This document shows positions 34,272-43,167 of a DNA stretch of 64,000 bases, piece by piece (position 1 is the stretch's first letter; every line of letters begins with the position of its first letter). The translations under genes were made by a program, and so were the position numbers. Origin of the DNA: Clostridia bacterium. Its GTDB lineage: Bacteria; Bacillota; Clostridia; Christensenellales; Aristaeellaceae. Below the pieces are notes generated by a model, which was not told where the DNA came from, ran no database searches, and saw only the letters and a list, made by a program, of their open reading frames with translations. The stretch is from contig JAFWEL010000130.1 in assembly GCA_017512905.1 (NCBI GenBank), positions 62,001 to 126,000 on the forward strand, read 5' to 3'.

Positions 34272-35501
34272 ATGGAGAACAATGCAAAGGATATGACAGT
34301 TAGCAGCGGCCGTCGCCGCCGCGTCAGGCTTTACGAGCGGGGCGCCCATGATGACATCAGGTTCCGCGGCCCGCTGTCCTACAGAGTCTTCCAGATCATC
34401 GGCTGGATCTGCCTGGTGGTCACCCAGGCGGTCGTGCTGATCAACATGGCCAGCAAGGCCAACCCCGAGACGGCGAATTACTACGCCGCGCTGGGCGACG
34501 CGCTGAGCTATGTCGCCGCTATGGCCTTGCCCTTCCTGCTGTTGGCCAGCTTCGCCACGATGCTGAACCACACCACCAGCTATCCGGCCCAGCTGTTGAA
34601 AAACCTGGGGTTCATGGTGGCGCTGGCCGCGCTGTTCTATCTCGGCGTCTATCACTTCATACTGGGCTCCCTGAGCGCGCTGGACCCCGAGCCGGGCCGT
34701 GCCGAGCGGTTCGTGGAGGAAATGATCCATTCAAGCGGTACCGGGTTCATTGCCTTCAACGTGTTCGTGGACCTGTTTCTGTGCACGCTGTTCCTGTTCT
34801 TCCTCTGCTATCGACCCAAGAAGTTTTTCCAGGGCAAGTCGGTCATACTGCTGCGCCTGTGCGCGATCCTGCCGGTGGCCTATGAGCTGAGCTGCCTGAC
34901 GCTGAAGTGGTATTCCGCCAAGGGCACCGCGTACATCCCCCTCCACGCCTTTCCCTTCCTGACCGTAAAGCCACCGATGACCTTCTTCGTGTTTATCGCG
35001 CTGGCCATCTACGTCAAGGTTCGCGAGCGCCACTTCCTGAAGCACGGCAAAACCTACGAGGAGTATCAGGCCTTTCTGCACACAAATCGCAACTCGCTGC
35101 ATTTTGCCATATTCGCCTCGATCATGCTGCTGTTGGCCGGCGTCGCCGATTTGGTCATCTTCCTGACCATGGCCGCCTATGAGATCGTGGAGATCGGCAT
35201 TGTGAAGGTCCTGACCGCGACCGAGGTCATGGGCGTCACGGCAATGGGCTTCGGCAACGCTGTACAGCTGATCCTCGTGGCTCCCATCGTGCTGCTGTTC
35301 TCCTACACCCGCACCCACAAGAACAAGCTGATCGACATTTTCATCCCCATCGTGGGCATCGTGTGCATTCTCCTGCTCTATCTCCAGGGCGGCTATCAGA
35401 TCATCCATATCATGCCCCTGCCCAAGATCAACCTGGATGAGATCACCGAGCTGTTGAACAAGATCAGGTCCGTGACCATGAGCCTGATCACGGGTTCCTG
35501 A
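34272..35501 (+). CDS. Polytopic membrane protein of unknown function
   Basis: The 409-residue protein has an Arg-rich N-terminus (RRRRVRL) and about nine to ten hydrophobic segments (roughly 40-62, 72-95, 108-130, 150-180, 190-212, 225-250, 275-300, 320-345, 355-378). I do not recognise the family. GGAGG lies close upstream, and the gene is 54 bases after the MscS-like gene and before a hairpin, so it is likely the last member of the AI-2E/K+ channel/MscS run. A partner or regulator of these channels is a guess from context only. Confidence 0.8.
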   Translation: MENNAKDMTVSSGRRRRVRLYERGAHDDIRFRGPLSYRVFQIIGWICLVVTQAVVLINMASKANPETANYYAALGDALSYVAAMALPFLLLASFATMLNHTTSYPAQLLKNLGFMVALAALFYLGVYHFILGSLSALDPEPGRAERFVEEMIHSSGTGFIAFNVFVDLFLCTLFLFFLCYRPKKFFQGKSVILLRLCAILPVAYELSCLTLKWYSAKGTAYIPLHAFPFLTVKPPMTFFVFIALAIYVKVRERHFLKHGKTYEEYQAFLHTNRNSLHFAIFASIMLLLAGVADLVIFLTMAAYEIVEIGIVKVLTATEVMGVTAMGFGNAVQLILVAPIVLLFSYTRTHKNKLIDIFIPIVGIVCILLLYLQGGYQIIHIMPLPKINLDEITELLNKIRSVTMSLITGS

Positions 35502-35515
35502 CGGTTTAACCCTCA

Positions 35516-35550
35516 AAGCGCCTTCCGCAGAACCGGTGCGGAAGGCGCTT
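35516..35550 (+). terminator. Strong hairpin at the end of the channel gene run
   Basis: A perfect 14-bp stem (35516-35529 with 35537-35550) has a 7-base loop. No T-run follows, so it may be a partial terminator or mRNA-stabilising structure. The HD-GYP gene starts 37 bases later. Confidence 0.6.
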
Positions 35551-35587
35551 AATCACTCTCGAACATTTTCTGAAAGGAGCTCCGTCC

Positions 35588-37285
35588 ATGCACCAGCAGA
35601 CCTACTACGTGGCCATATTCCTGTTTTCCTTCCTGCTGACGCTGTTGTACGTCTTCCATTGGCACAAGCAGTTCCAGGTACACATGACGGTCATGTTCAT
35701 AGTGATATCGATCGTGAACCTGGCTTATCTGCTGATGTATGCCAATCATACGCCTGAGGCATCGATTTCACTGCTGAAGATCATCTATATCGGCGGCTGC
35801 TTCCTGCCATGGCTCATCACGATGTGCGAGCTGAGCCTGTGCCGGATCCAGGTGCCCCGACCGCTCTGGATGGGCGCGCTGCTCGTCAGCGCCGGCGTCT
35901 ACCTGTCCGTACTCACCATCGGCTATGCCCCACTGTTTTACAAGAGCCTGACGATCGTTCGGGTGGGCGACGCATGGATTCAACAGCGGGAGTACGGCCC
36001 CTTCCATACCCTGCACTACGTCTGCCTCGCGCTCTACATGATCGCCGATATCGCCATCGTGCTGTACACCTACCTGAACAAGAAGCAGGTGTCGCGAAAG
36101 GTATTGCTGCTGCTGTTCATTCCGATACCCGTCACCATCGCGGCCTACGCCGTCAGCCATCGCCTGATGCAGCTGGGTTATGAACTGACCCCCTGCACCT
36201 ATGTGCTGGCCCAGATCGTCTATCTGCTGATCGCCCGCCGCATCGGTTATTACAATGTCGGCGAGATGGTGGTGGAGTCGATGGTGGAATCGGGCGACAC
36301 CGGCTTCATCACCGTGGATAACAAGGGCAGGTATCTGGGCAGCAACGAGACCGCCAAGGACATATTGCCGGGGCTGCGCCAGCTGACCGTCGACCAGCCG
36401 ATCAGCGAAGAGGTGACGCTCCGGGACACCGTCTGCAGCTGGCTGGAGGGTTTTCAGCGCGACCCTGGCATGGGGAAGCAGGTGTACGAGCGCGACGACC
36501 GGTGCTACATCGCAACCGTCAACCATCTCTTCGACGGCAGGAAGCAGTGTGGATATCAGGTTTTTCTACAGGACGATACCCAGAACCAGAAGTATATCCA
36601 CCTGCTGGACCAATACAACGCCGATCTGCAGGCGGAGGTCGCGGTGAAGACCGAGCACATCGTCGTCATGCACGACAAGCTGATCCTCGGCATGGCGGCC
36701 ATGGTTGAAAGCCGGGACAATTCCACCGGCGGGCACATCCGCAGGACCAGCCAGGGCGTGCGCATACTGATCGACGCCATCCAGAAGAGCAGCGCCCTGC
36801 AGCTGCCGGAGGAGTTTTGCAGGAACATCATCAAGGCCGCGCCCATGCACGATCTGGGCAAAATCGCCGTGGACGACGCGATTCTCCGAAAACCGGGCCG
36901 GTTTACGCCGGAGGAATTTGAAAAGATGAAGGCCCATGCCGCGGAGGGCGCGCGCATCGTACATGAGATCCTATCGGGCACCGACGACGAATCGTTTCGC
37001 CGCATCGCCGAAAACGTGGCCCATTACCATCACGAGCGCATGGATGGGTCGGGCTATCCCGACGGCCTGAAGGGCGACGCCATTCCGCTGGAGGCCCGGA
37101 TCATGGCCATCGCGGACGTCTACGACGCCCTGGTGAGCAAGCGCGTATACAAGGACGCCTTCTCCTTTGAAAAGGCGGATCAGATCATTCTCGAGGGCAT
37201 GGGGACCCAATTTGACCCCCGTCTGGAACCTTTCTACAGGGCGGCGCGTCCAATGCTGGAAGCGTTCTACGCTTCAGAGGATTAG
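35588..37285 (+). CDS. 7TM-sensor HD-GYP cyclic-di-GMP phosphodiesterase
   Basis: The 565-residue protein has seven to eight N-terminal membrane segments (1-220, like the 7TM histidine-kinase N domain), a PAS-like domain (about 235-345), a short coiled linker, and an HD-GYP domain (about 370-550). Metal ligands appear in GGHIRRTS, MHDLGKIAVDD, HHERMDGSGYPDGL and ADVYDAL, and the GYP motif is intact. HD-GYP proteins hydrolyse c-di-GMP to GMP. It balances the two GGDEF cyclases encoded about 9 kb upstream. GAAAGGAG precedes the ATG. Confidence 0.9.
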   Translation: MHQQTYYVAIFLFSFLLTLLYVFHWHKQFQVHMTVMFIVISIVNLAYLLMYANHTPEASISLLKIIYIGGCFLPWLITMCELSLCRIQVPRPLWMGALLVSAGVYLSVLTIGYAPLFYKSLTIVRVGDAWIQQREYGPFHTLHYVCLALYMIADIAIVLYTYLNKKQVSRKVLLLLFIPIPVTIAAYAVSHRLMQLGYELTPCTYVLAQIVYLLIARRIGYYNVGEMVVESMVESGDTGFITVDNKGRYLGSNETAKDILPGLRQLTVDQPISEEVTLRDTVCSWLEGFQRDPGMGKQVYERDDRCYIATVNHLFDGRKQCGYQVFLQDDTQNQKYIHLLDQYNADLQAEVAVKTEHIVVMHDKLILGMAAMVESRDNSTGGHIRRTSQGVRILIDAIQKSSALQLPEEFCRNIIKAAPMHDLGKIAVDDAILRKPGRFTPEEFEKMKAHAAEGARIVHEILSGTDDESFRRIAENVAHYHHERMDGSGYPDGLKGDAIPLEARIMAIADVYDALVSKRVYKDAFSFEKADQIILEGMGTQFDPRLEPFYRAARPMLEAFYASED

Positions 37286-37325
37286 CCTGTCCACGGACCA
37301 GCGCCCACAGGAGGAAGCGGACGCC

Positions 37326-38204
37326 ATGCATTTTGTCAACGCGAAAGGCATTCTGACCGGCAGCGGCGGTCATTATGGGATGAACCTCTATCGCGGATGT
37401 ACCCACGGGTGCATCTACTGCGACAGCAGGAGCGCGTGTTATCAGTTTTCGCACCCCTTCGAGGATGTCGAGGTCAAGCAGAACGCGCCGGAGCTGTTGG
37501 AAAAAGCGCTCAGGTCGAAGCGCCAGAGGTGTATGATCGGCACGGGATCGATGTCCGACCCCTACATGCACTGCGAGGAGAAGCTGAACCTGACGGGAAG
37601 ATGCCTTGAGATCATCCTGAAATATGGTTTTGGCGTGGCGATACAGACCAAATCCGACCTCATTCTCAGGGATATCGACCTGCTGGACGAGATCAACCGC
37701 TCCGCCAAATGTGTCGTACAGATGACGCTGACGACCTATGACGACGATCTGTGCCGGATACTGGAGCCCAATGTCTGCAACACGAAGCGCCGGATCGAGG
37801 TCCTGGCGAGGATACGGGACAGGGGCATTCCCACCATTGTATGGCTGACCCCCATATTGCCCTTCATCAACGACACGGCGCAGAACATCACTGCCATCCT
37901 TGACGCCTGCGTCAGCGCCGGCGTCAGGGGCGTCATTGATTTTGGCATGGGGCTGACCCTTAGGGAGGGCGACCGGGAATACTATTATGCCGCGCTGGAC
38001 AGGCATTTCCCGGGACTGAAGCAGCGCTATATCCAGCGATACGGGAACGCCTACGCGCTGCCCAGCCCGAACGCGGAAGCGCTGTCGATGTTATTCCACG
38101 GCTTCTGCGAGGCCCACGGCATCCTGTCAAACCCGGAGGATTGCTTCAGGTTCATGGGCGAGCTGCCCGTAAGGGACCGGCAGATGAGCATATTCGACCT
38201 GTAA
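37326..38204 (+). CDS. SPL-like (Rv2578c-type) radical SAM protein
   Basis: The 292-residue protein has the radical SAM cluster motif near the N-terminus: Cys25, Cys29, Cys32 in YRGCTHGCIYCDSR. The GTGSMSDPYMHCEEKLNLT block and VQMTLTT and VWLTPILPFINDT strands are typical of the spore-photoproduct-lyase-like group. Real SPL has another Cys needed for DNA repair that I cannot place here, so DNA repair should not be assumed. The start at 37326 follows AGGAGG by 11 bases. Longer starts would run into the HD-GYP gene. It is followed by an HD hydrolase 38 bases on. Confidence 0.87.
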   Translation: MHFVNAKGILTGSGGHYGMNLYRGCTHGCIYCDSRSACYQFSHPFEDVEVKQNAPELLEKALRSKRQRCMIGTGSMSDPYMHCEEKLNLTGRCLEIILKYGFGVAIQTKSDLILRDIDLLDEINRSAKCVVQMTLTTYDDDLCRILEPNVCNTKRRIEVLARIRDRGIPTIVWLTPILPFINDTAQNITAILDACVSAGVRGVIDFGMGLTLREGDREYYYAALDRHFPGLKQRYIQRYGNAYALPSPNAEALSMLFHGFCEAHGILSNPEDCFRFMGELPVRDRQMSIFDL

Positions 38205-38242
38205 TCGCGGGACATTCCAGCCATAGGAGGAGAGCAATCACG

Positions 38243-38728
38243 ATGCGCGAATACACCTTGCAGGATGATTGCCTCTTCAGGCAGTGCCTGACTGAGATGA
38301 TGGATCATCCGGCCATCCAGAAGCTGAAGCTGATACCTCAGCACAAGGGCGGGACCACCTATGCCCATTGCGTCAATGTGGCCAACCGGGCTTACCAGCT
38401 GGCCAGAAGGTGGCACTGGGACATCGACATTCCCGCCCTCGTCCGCGGAGCCATGCTTCACGACTATTACCTGTATGACACCAGGACCATGCCCTATTCA
38501 GATTACAGGCATTCCATCGTACATCCCAAGCTGGCCGTAGCCAACGCCGGGGAATACTTTTCCCTCAATGACAAGGAGCGCAACATCATCTACAGCCATA
38601 TGTGGCCGATTCCCGGCACGCCGCTGCCCCGTTCCCGGGAGGCGTGGCTCATATGCATCGTCGACAAGGATTGCGCCCAGCGGGAGATGCGAACCAACCT
38701 TAGAAAAGCAAAGGCGGCAAAGGGCTGA
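38243..38728 (+). CDS. HD-domain hydrolase
   Basis: The 161-residue cytoplasmic protein has HD-superfamily metal ligands: His in TYAHCVNVA, the His-Asp pair in MLHDYYLYD, and Asp in CIVDKDC. Related small proteins in Firmicutes act on nucleotides, but the substrate is not known. AGGAGG precedes ATG 38243. Its stop is directly next to the stop of the opposing FtsX-like gene, and a hairpin covers both stops. Confidence 0.85.
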   Translation: MREYTLQDDCLFRQCLTEMMDHPAIQKLKLIPQHKGGTTYAHCVNVANRAYQLARRWHWDIDIPALVRGAMLHDYYLYDTRTMPYSDYRHSIVHPKLAVANAGEYFSLNDKERNIIYSHMWPIPGTPLPRSREAWLICIVDKDCAQREMRTNLRKAKAAKG

Positions 38729-38745
38729 TCAAGCCTTTTGCCGCC
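38713..38745. terminator. Hairpin spanning two abutting convergent stop codons
   Basis: A 13-bp stem (38713-38725 with 38733-38745, one G-T pair) has loop TGATCAA that contains both stop codons (38726-38728 plus strand, 38729-38731 minus strand). No long T-run follows on either strand. Confidence 0.55.
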
Positions 38746-39901
38746 GCTTGCCGAAGCCGGCCTTCGGCAACAGGGCCGCGCCCAGCAGCGCCAGTATCAA
38801 TCCCCAGCGCAGCAGGCCGCCCCAGAACTCCACCACGCGAAGCTCCCGCGTACCGATTCGCACCAGCTTCGCCGATTCGGCGATCAGGTTCCAGAACACC
38901 TTGGTGATGGACGACCATTCCACCAAATTGTCCGGCACCCATTCGGTGAAGGTGTACACCGGCTGCACCGAAAAGTCCAGCAGCAGCCATGCCGCGCCCA
39001 CCAGCGCCCCATAACAGGCCAGCGTCAGCGCCACGATGCCCACCAGACGGGGAATCATCTCCTTGAAATAGTGCCGCTTCAGGGCCTGCCTGTAGCCTTC
39101 AAACCAGCCCATCACGAGATCCGTAATACGAATGAACAGGCCCAGCAGCGCGTATATGCCGATAATCAACAGCAGTACGCGGGGCAATATCGTGCGGCGC
39201 ATGGCCTCCTTGCTCAGGTCGATCATCGTGCCGCCTTCCGACCATTGCCTGACGGCAGCGAGGAAGGTATTTCCCCAGCCGCTGCCGCCCTTGGGCGCGG
39301 CGGACATGGTCAGCAGCTCCAGGGGGATGCTGTTCGTCACCGCGGCCTTCAGCGGAATATAGACGTCGTAGGGCACCGTGTCGCCCACACCGCGCCCGCC
39401 GAACAGGCTGCCGCCATGGCGCACCACGCCGACCACCTTAAATTCCACGTCATTGATGGTCACGGTGGCCGATTCCGGCAGCTTTGAGCCGAACAGCCGA
39501 ACCGCCAGGCCCTCATCCAGCATGATGACCGCCGTGCCGTGCTGCAGCTCAAGCTCGCTGACGCGACGGCCGCTCTTTACAAAGCGGGGATAGACCTCCA
39601 GCCATCCCTCCCCCATGCCCACCAGGTTGACCTCGGCAGAGCCGGTCCCGGATGCGATCCTGACCGCGCTGTTCCCGCCGCCCAGGGCCATCCGGGCAAA
39701 GCTGGCGTGGTGGGTCTGCCATACCTCCTGGGCCTTCTCCAGCGTCGCGTTGATGTTGGCATTGGCCTCGCCCGCCTCCGGAGCCAGTATCGAATATTGA
39801 AGCACGTTCGGGGTCTGCCACAGCATGAACAATGCCGATAGCGCCATCACCGCGCCTAGGGCCATCAGCAGCCATGGCAGTATGCGCCTGCGATATTCCA
39901 T
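38729..39901 (-). CDS. MacB/FtsX-type ABC permease, last gene of the surface-transport locus
   Basis: The 390-residue protein has TM1 at about 8-30, a large extracytoplasmic domain (31-240) like the MacB periplasmic core (EVNLVGMGEGWLEVYP, VEFKVVGVVRHGGSL), then TMs at about 245-268, 290-318 and 360-382. This is the MacB/FtsX topology. Such permeases pair with a MacB-type ATPase and a MacA adaptor. An adaptor is encoded right upstream, but no ATPase is in the locus. It is 15 bases downstream of the adaptor gene, same strand. Export or mechanotransmission across the membrane is the likely role. Confidence 0.78.
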   Translation of the reverse strand: MEYRRRILPWLLMALGAVMALSALFMLWQTPNVLQYSILAPEAGEANANINATLEKAQEVWQTHHASFARMALGGGNSAVRIASGTGSAEVNLVGMGEGWLEVYPRFVKSGRRVSELELQHGTAVIMLDEGLAVRLFGSKLPESATVTINDVEFKVVGVVRHGGSLFGGRGVGDTVPYDVYIPLKAAVTNSIPLELLTMSAAPKGGSGWGNTFLAAVRQWSEGGTMIDLSKEAMRRTILPRVLLLIIGIYALLGLFIRITDLVMGWFEGYRQALKRHYFKEMIPRLVGIVALTLACYGALVGAAWLLLDFSVQPVYTFTEWVPDNLVEWSSITKVFWNLIAESAKLVRIGTRELRVVEFWGGLLRWGLILALLGAALLPKAGFGKRRQKA

Positions 39902-39916
39902 GTTACGCGCCCCCGA

Positions 39917-41278
39917 TCAAGCCTCAGAATCTCCATCATCGGAGTCCGATTGCACATATTCCATCACGCTGTCTCCGGCGCGAATGTTGCGGTCCTCGCC
40001 ATAGGCGATGATATACGCGCTCAGGTCGTCCTGCACGGAAACCTTCTCCGAGGTCATGGCCAGGACCTTGATCTTCCTTTCCTCGATCTTGTAGGTATCC
40101 CCGGCAAAGGCACCCTCGTTGCGCTTGGCAATGAGCACATAGTAATCAGGCTTGCTACCGCGCACTACGTTGGTGTCCAGCAGCGTGGTGGTCTCCCGGG
40201 CATTGTAGACCAGCACCATGCTTGTACCGGCGTCCATGATGCTGTAGACGCTGCCCACCGCGTTGATGAGCTGCTTGGTCATCTCGATATCCGCGTATTT
40301 CTTGTTCTCACTGTCGGTACCGATGCCTACCACCTTGCTGGTGATGCCAGAATCGGAATCCATGGAAACGCTCATACCCTCAGTCACGGTCCGCTCCACA
40401 TTGCTCAGGTCCGCCCGCAGCACGGGCAACGCGTCCTCGGGCGTGACGCTGAAGAGGGGCTGACTGCCATCGTAGGTGTCCCCAGCGTTCACCTTCAGCT
40501 CCGCCAGGTAGCCGTCATGGGGCGCGGTGATGGCCTTCGCGCTGTCCCTCAGGGATACCAGCGTGCGAAGGCCTTTCTCCGCCTCCTCCAGCTTTTCCTG
40601 TTGTTCGCGTCGCTCGGTGATGTAGGACCATACCGTCTCGTCGATGTTATAGCGGGAAGCGGCGTCCATGGCCTCCTGTGCCTTGCTGAGGGCTTCGGTT
40701 GCCTCGTGCCAATTATCGATCAGCTTTTTCAGCTCGTCGCTGGCGCCTTCGGGATAGCCCGTCTCGGTTCGCTCCAGCTTTTCCCTGGCCAGCTGGGAAT
40801 CCATCTCCAGCTCCTTGTCAACGGCGTCGTGCCGGGCCTTCTGTACGCCGTAATAAGCGTCGGCATAGGCCTGGTCACGCTGGTTGATGCGGGTCTTGCG
40901 GTTCTTGTTCTCGATGGAGAGCAGCTGTGCGGCGGCGGTATCGTAATCCTGCTGGTACTGCTTGTATTTCGCGTCATAATCGGCGACCTTTGCTTCCACG
41001 ATAACCTCCCCCGCCTTCACCGTATAGCCCGCGCGGGAATTGACCTTCACGATGCTCAGGGTAAATCCCTCGCTCAGCGGGAAGCTCACCGGTTCAACGT
41101 CGGGAAAGGCCGGCTTGCAGGTGAGCTTGATCCGCTCCTCCAGCTTGCCCCGCTTGGGGGTAAACAGGCGCACCTTGGGCGTGGTGATCGTGCGCACGGT
41201 GCCTGAAAAGAACATGCACAGCGCCACAAAAATCGCCAGAAACACGATGCCCCGGATGGCAAATTTCTTTAAATTCAT
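39917..41278 (-). CDS. HlyD/MacA-type membrane-fusion adaptor protein
   Basis: The 453-residue protein has a single N-terminal anchor (about 5-27), a first lipoyl half (AGYTVKAGEVIVEAKVADYD), a long coiled-coil hairpin (about 90-225, rich in Gln, Glu and Lys), a second lipoyl half (ITAPHDGYLAELKVNAGDTY), and a beta-barrel region ending in an acidic tail. This is the adaptor layout of efflux systems. The ATG at 41278 follows AGAGGG by 8 bases, preferred over the start at 41299. It lies between the MalG-like permease and the MacB-like permease genes. Confidence 0.85.
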   Translation of the reverse strand: MNLKKFAIRGIVFLAIFVALCMFFSGTVRTITTPKVRLFTPKRGKLEERIKLTCKPAFPDVEPVSFPLSEGFTLSIVKVNSRAGYTVKAGEVIVEAKVADYDAKYKQYQQDYDTAAAQLLSIENKNRKTRINQRDQAYADAYYGVQKARHDAVDKELEMDSQLAREKLERTETGYPEGASDELKKLIDNWHEATEALSKAQEAMDAASRYNIDETVWSYITERREQQEKLEEAEKGLRTLVSLRDSAKAITAPHDGYLAELKVNAGDTYDGSQPLFSVTPEDALPVLRADLSNVERTVTEGMSVSMDSDSGITSKVVGIGTDSENKKYADIEMTKQLINAVGSVYSIMDAGTSMVLVYNARETTTLLDTNVVRGSKPDYYVLIAKRNEGAFAGDTYKIEERKIKVLAMTSEKVSVQDDLSAYIIAYGEDRNIRAGDSVMEYVQSDSDDGDSEA

Positions 41279-41321
41279 CGCAGTTACCCTCTCTGTCAAA
41301 CAATCAAATCGAACCCAGGCG

Positions 41322-42194
41322 CTATTTCAGCTCCGTCAGCTGTACGCCCGACAGAATATCGTTCAGGAAGTAAAGGTAGATGAACAGCGCGGGCAATATG
41401 TACAGCGCGGCGCCCGCAAACACGATCTTGGCGTTGGACCCTGCCAGCCGGTTGAATTCCACCGAAAGCGGATACAGGTCCATGCGCTGGCTGAGATAGG
41501 TCATGGGCTGCTCCACCAGGTTCCAGCAGTCCGCAAAGGACAGGGCGATGGCCGCGCCAATCACCGGGCGGCACACGGGGATCACCACGTATCCATAGCA
41601 GCGCAGCGTGCCCGCCCCGTCCATCTGGGCCGCCTCCAGCAGCTCGTTGGGCAGGCCGAGCATGAACTGACGGATCAAAAAGATGTAAAACGGCGAAAAC
41701 CACATCGGCATGATCACCGCCCACACCGTATTCAGCAGGCCGATGGTTCTCAGCGTCAGCACGTTGGGCACCATCGTCACCTGGAATGGCAGCAGCATCA
41801 GCATGATGATGCCGAAGAATATGGCCTCGCGGCCCCTGAACCTGAAGCGGCTCAGCGCATATGCCATCATCGGGATCACCACCGCCTGCCCCAGCAGTAT
41901 CATCACCGCGTAGATGGCGGAATTGACAAACATCCGCAGTATGGACATGTCCAACACCAGTATTTCATAGTACTGGCTCAGGGAAAAGATGTTTGGCGAC
42001 AGCTTGACCTCCATCCATGCGGCGGTGTCATAGTTGCCGCGGGTCTTCATGAAGGCCTCGATCTCAGAGGGAGAACAGAAGGAATACAGGAATGTCACCG
42101 CTACGGGCACCAGCATGATGATGGCCAGCAGGCCCAGCACGGTCCGCGTGATCAGCTTGCTACCGCCGGGTTGCCGAACTTTCAGATTTTCCAT
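41322..42194 (-). CDS. MalG-type carbohydrate ABC transporter permease
   Basis: The 290-residue protein has six membrane segments and the EAA coupling loop EAAQMDGAGTLRCYGYVVIPV near residue 190, the contact point for the ATPase. With the MalF-like protein encoded upstream it forms the translocation channel of a CUT1-type sugar importer. No ATPase gene is in the locus. The solo ATPase at 15873-16994 could serve it. It is followed by a membrane-fusion adaptor gene 43 bases on, an unusual neighbour for a sugar permease. Confidence 0.92.
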   Translation of the reverse strand: MENLKVRQPGGSKLITRTVLGLLAIIMLVPVAVTFLYSFCSPSEIEAFMKTRGNYDTAAWMEVKLSPNIFSLSQYYEILVLDMSILRMFVNSAIYAVMILLGQAVVIPMMAYALSRFRFRGREAIFFGIIMLMLLPFQVTMVPNVLTLRTIGLLNTVWAVIMPMWFSPFYIFLIRQFMLGLPNELLEAAQMDGAGTLRCYGYVVIPVCRPVIGAAIALSFADCWNLVEQPMTYLSQRMDLYPLSVEFNRLAGSNAKIVFAGAALYILPALFIYLYFLNDILSGVQLTELK

Positions 42195-42212
42195 ATTCAG
42201 ATCCCCCCCGGT

Positions 42213-43067
42213 TCAGCTCAGGCGCTTCAGCAGATGGCGCTGGGTCAGGAACAACACGCCGAACAACGCAAACACGATCACTGCGAAGCTGTAGGCGGCA
42301 GTGGTCACGTTCTGGTAATTCAGCTTGTTGTACATGTTGTTCATATAGTGCTGCAAGGTATACACCGATTCATCGGGATAGGAGCCGCTGATAAAGTAGA
42401 CCTCCTTGAAGATCTTGAAGGCGTTGATCCACTCCAGTATGATTACCAGGAAAGCCGTCGGCACGATCATCGGCAGGGTGATGCCAAAGGTCTGCCGCAA
42501 AAAACCCGCGCCCTCCAGGGTGGCGTATTCATACAGCGGCTCGGGAACCGCCTGGATGGCCGACAGGAAGATGATCACCGCAAAGCCCAGGTTTTTCCAC
42601 ACAAACAGCAGTATGATCGGCACGCGCATCTGGCTGCCCTGCAGCCACATCACCCTGTCCATGCCCAGCGCCACGACGATGCGGTTGATCACGCCGCCAA
42701 AGTCGAAGATCACCAGCCAGAACAGCAGCATGGCCGACGAGGGCATCAGATATGGCAACAGTACGCTGTTGCGAAAAAAAGCGCCCTTGGGCCGAAGCCG
42801 GTTCAGAAGGGATGCGATGGCAAAGGAAAACACCCACACCAGCGGCGCGCAGATCAGCGACAGCTCGAGGGTGTTTTTCAAGCCCAGCAGGAACATCTGG
42901 TTTTGCCACATGCCGGTATAGTTGGCCATGCCCACGAAGGCATTTTTATAGGTGCCGTCGGTCAGGCTGTAATATATCCCCCCAAAGAAGGGAACCACAT
43001 AGAACAGCAAAAGCCCCAGCAGACCGGGCATCAAAAAAAGCCATACGGATTTCTTGCGAATAAACAC
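42213..43067 (-). CDS. MalF-type carbohydrate ABC transporter permease
   Basis: The 284-residue protein has six membrane segments and the EAA-like loop EYATLEGAGFLRQTFGITLPM near residue 190. A GTG start at 43067 is chosen, with GGGAGG 5-6 bases before it. The longer frame from 43118 has no binding site and adds a Trp/Arg-rich stretch. It pairs with the MalG-like protein 18 bases downstream. The solute-binding protein gene lies 100 bases upstream, as in normal sugar importer operons. Confidence 0.92.
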   Translation of the reverse strand: MFIRKKSVWLFLMPGLLGLLLFYVVPFFGGIYYSLTDGTYKNAFVGMANYTGMWQNQMFLLGLKNTLELSLICAPLVWVFSFAIASLLNRLRPKGAFFRNSVLLPYLMPSSAMLLFWLVIFDFGGVINRIVVALGMDRVMWLQGSQMRVPIILLFVWKNLGFAVIIFLSAIQAVPEPLYEYATLEGAGFLRQTFGITLPMIVPTAFLVIILEWINAFKIFKEVYFISGSYPDESVYTLQHYMNNMYNKLNYQNVTTAAYSFAVIVFALFGVLFLTQRHLLKRLS

Positions 43068-43167
43068 TTTGTCCTCCCATGACCGGCGGGAACAGGTTTG
43101 CACCCATCCCCGCCGCAATGGAGCTATACTTTTTTACCGGACTGCGCCTTGATCGGTCGCCATCAAA

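Noticed and set aside
37326..38204. True spore photoproduct lyase
   Set aside because: Only the general radical SAM and SPL-like blocks are visible. I cannot place the extra conserved Cys, so the specific repair function is not claimed.
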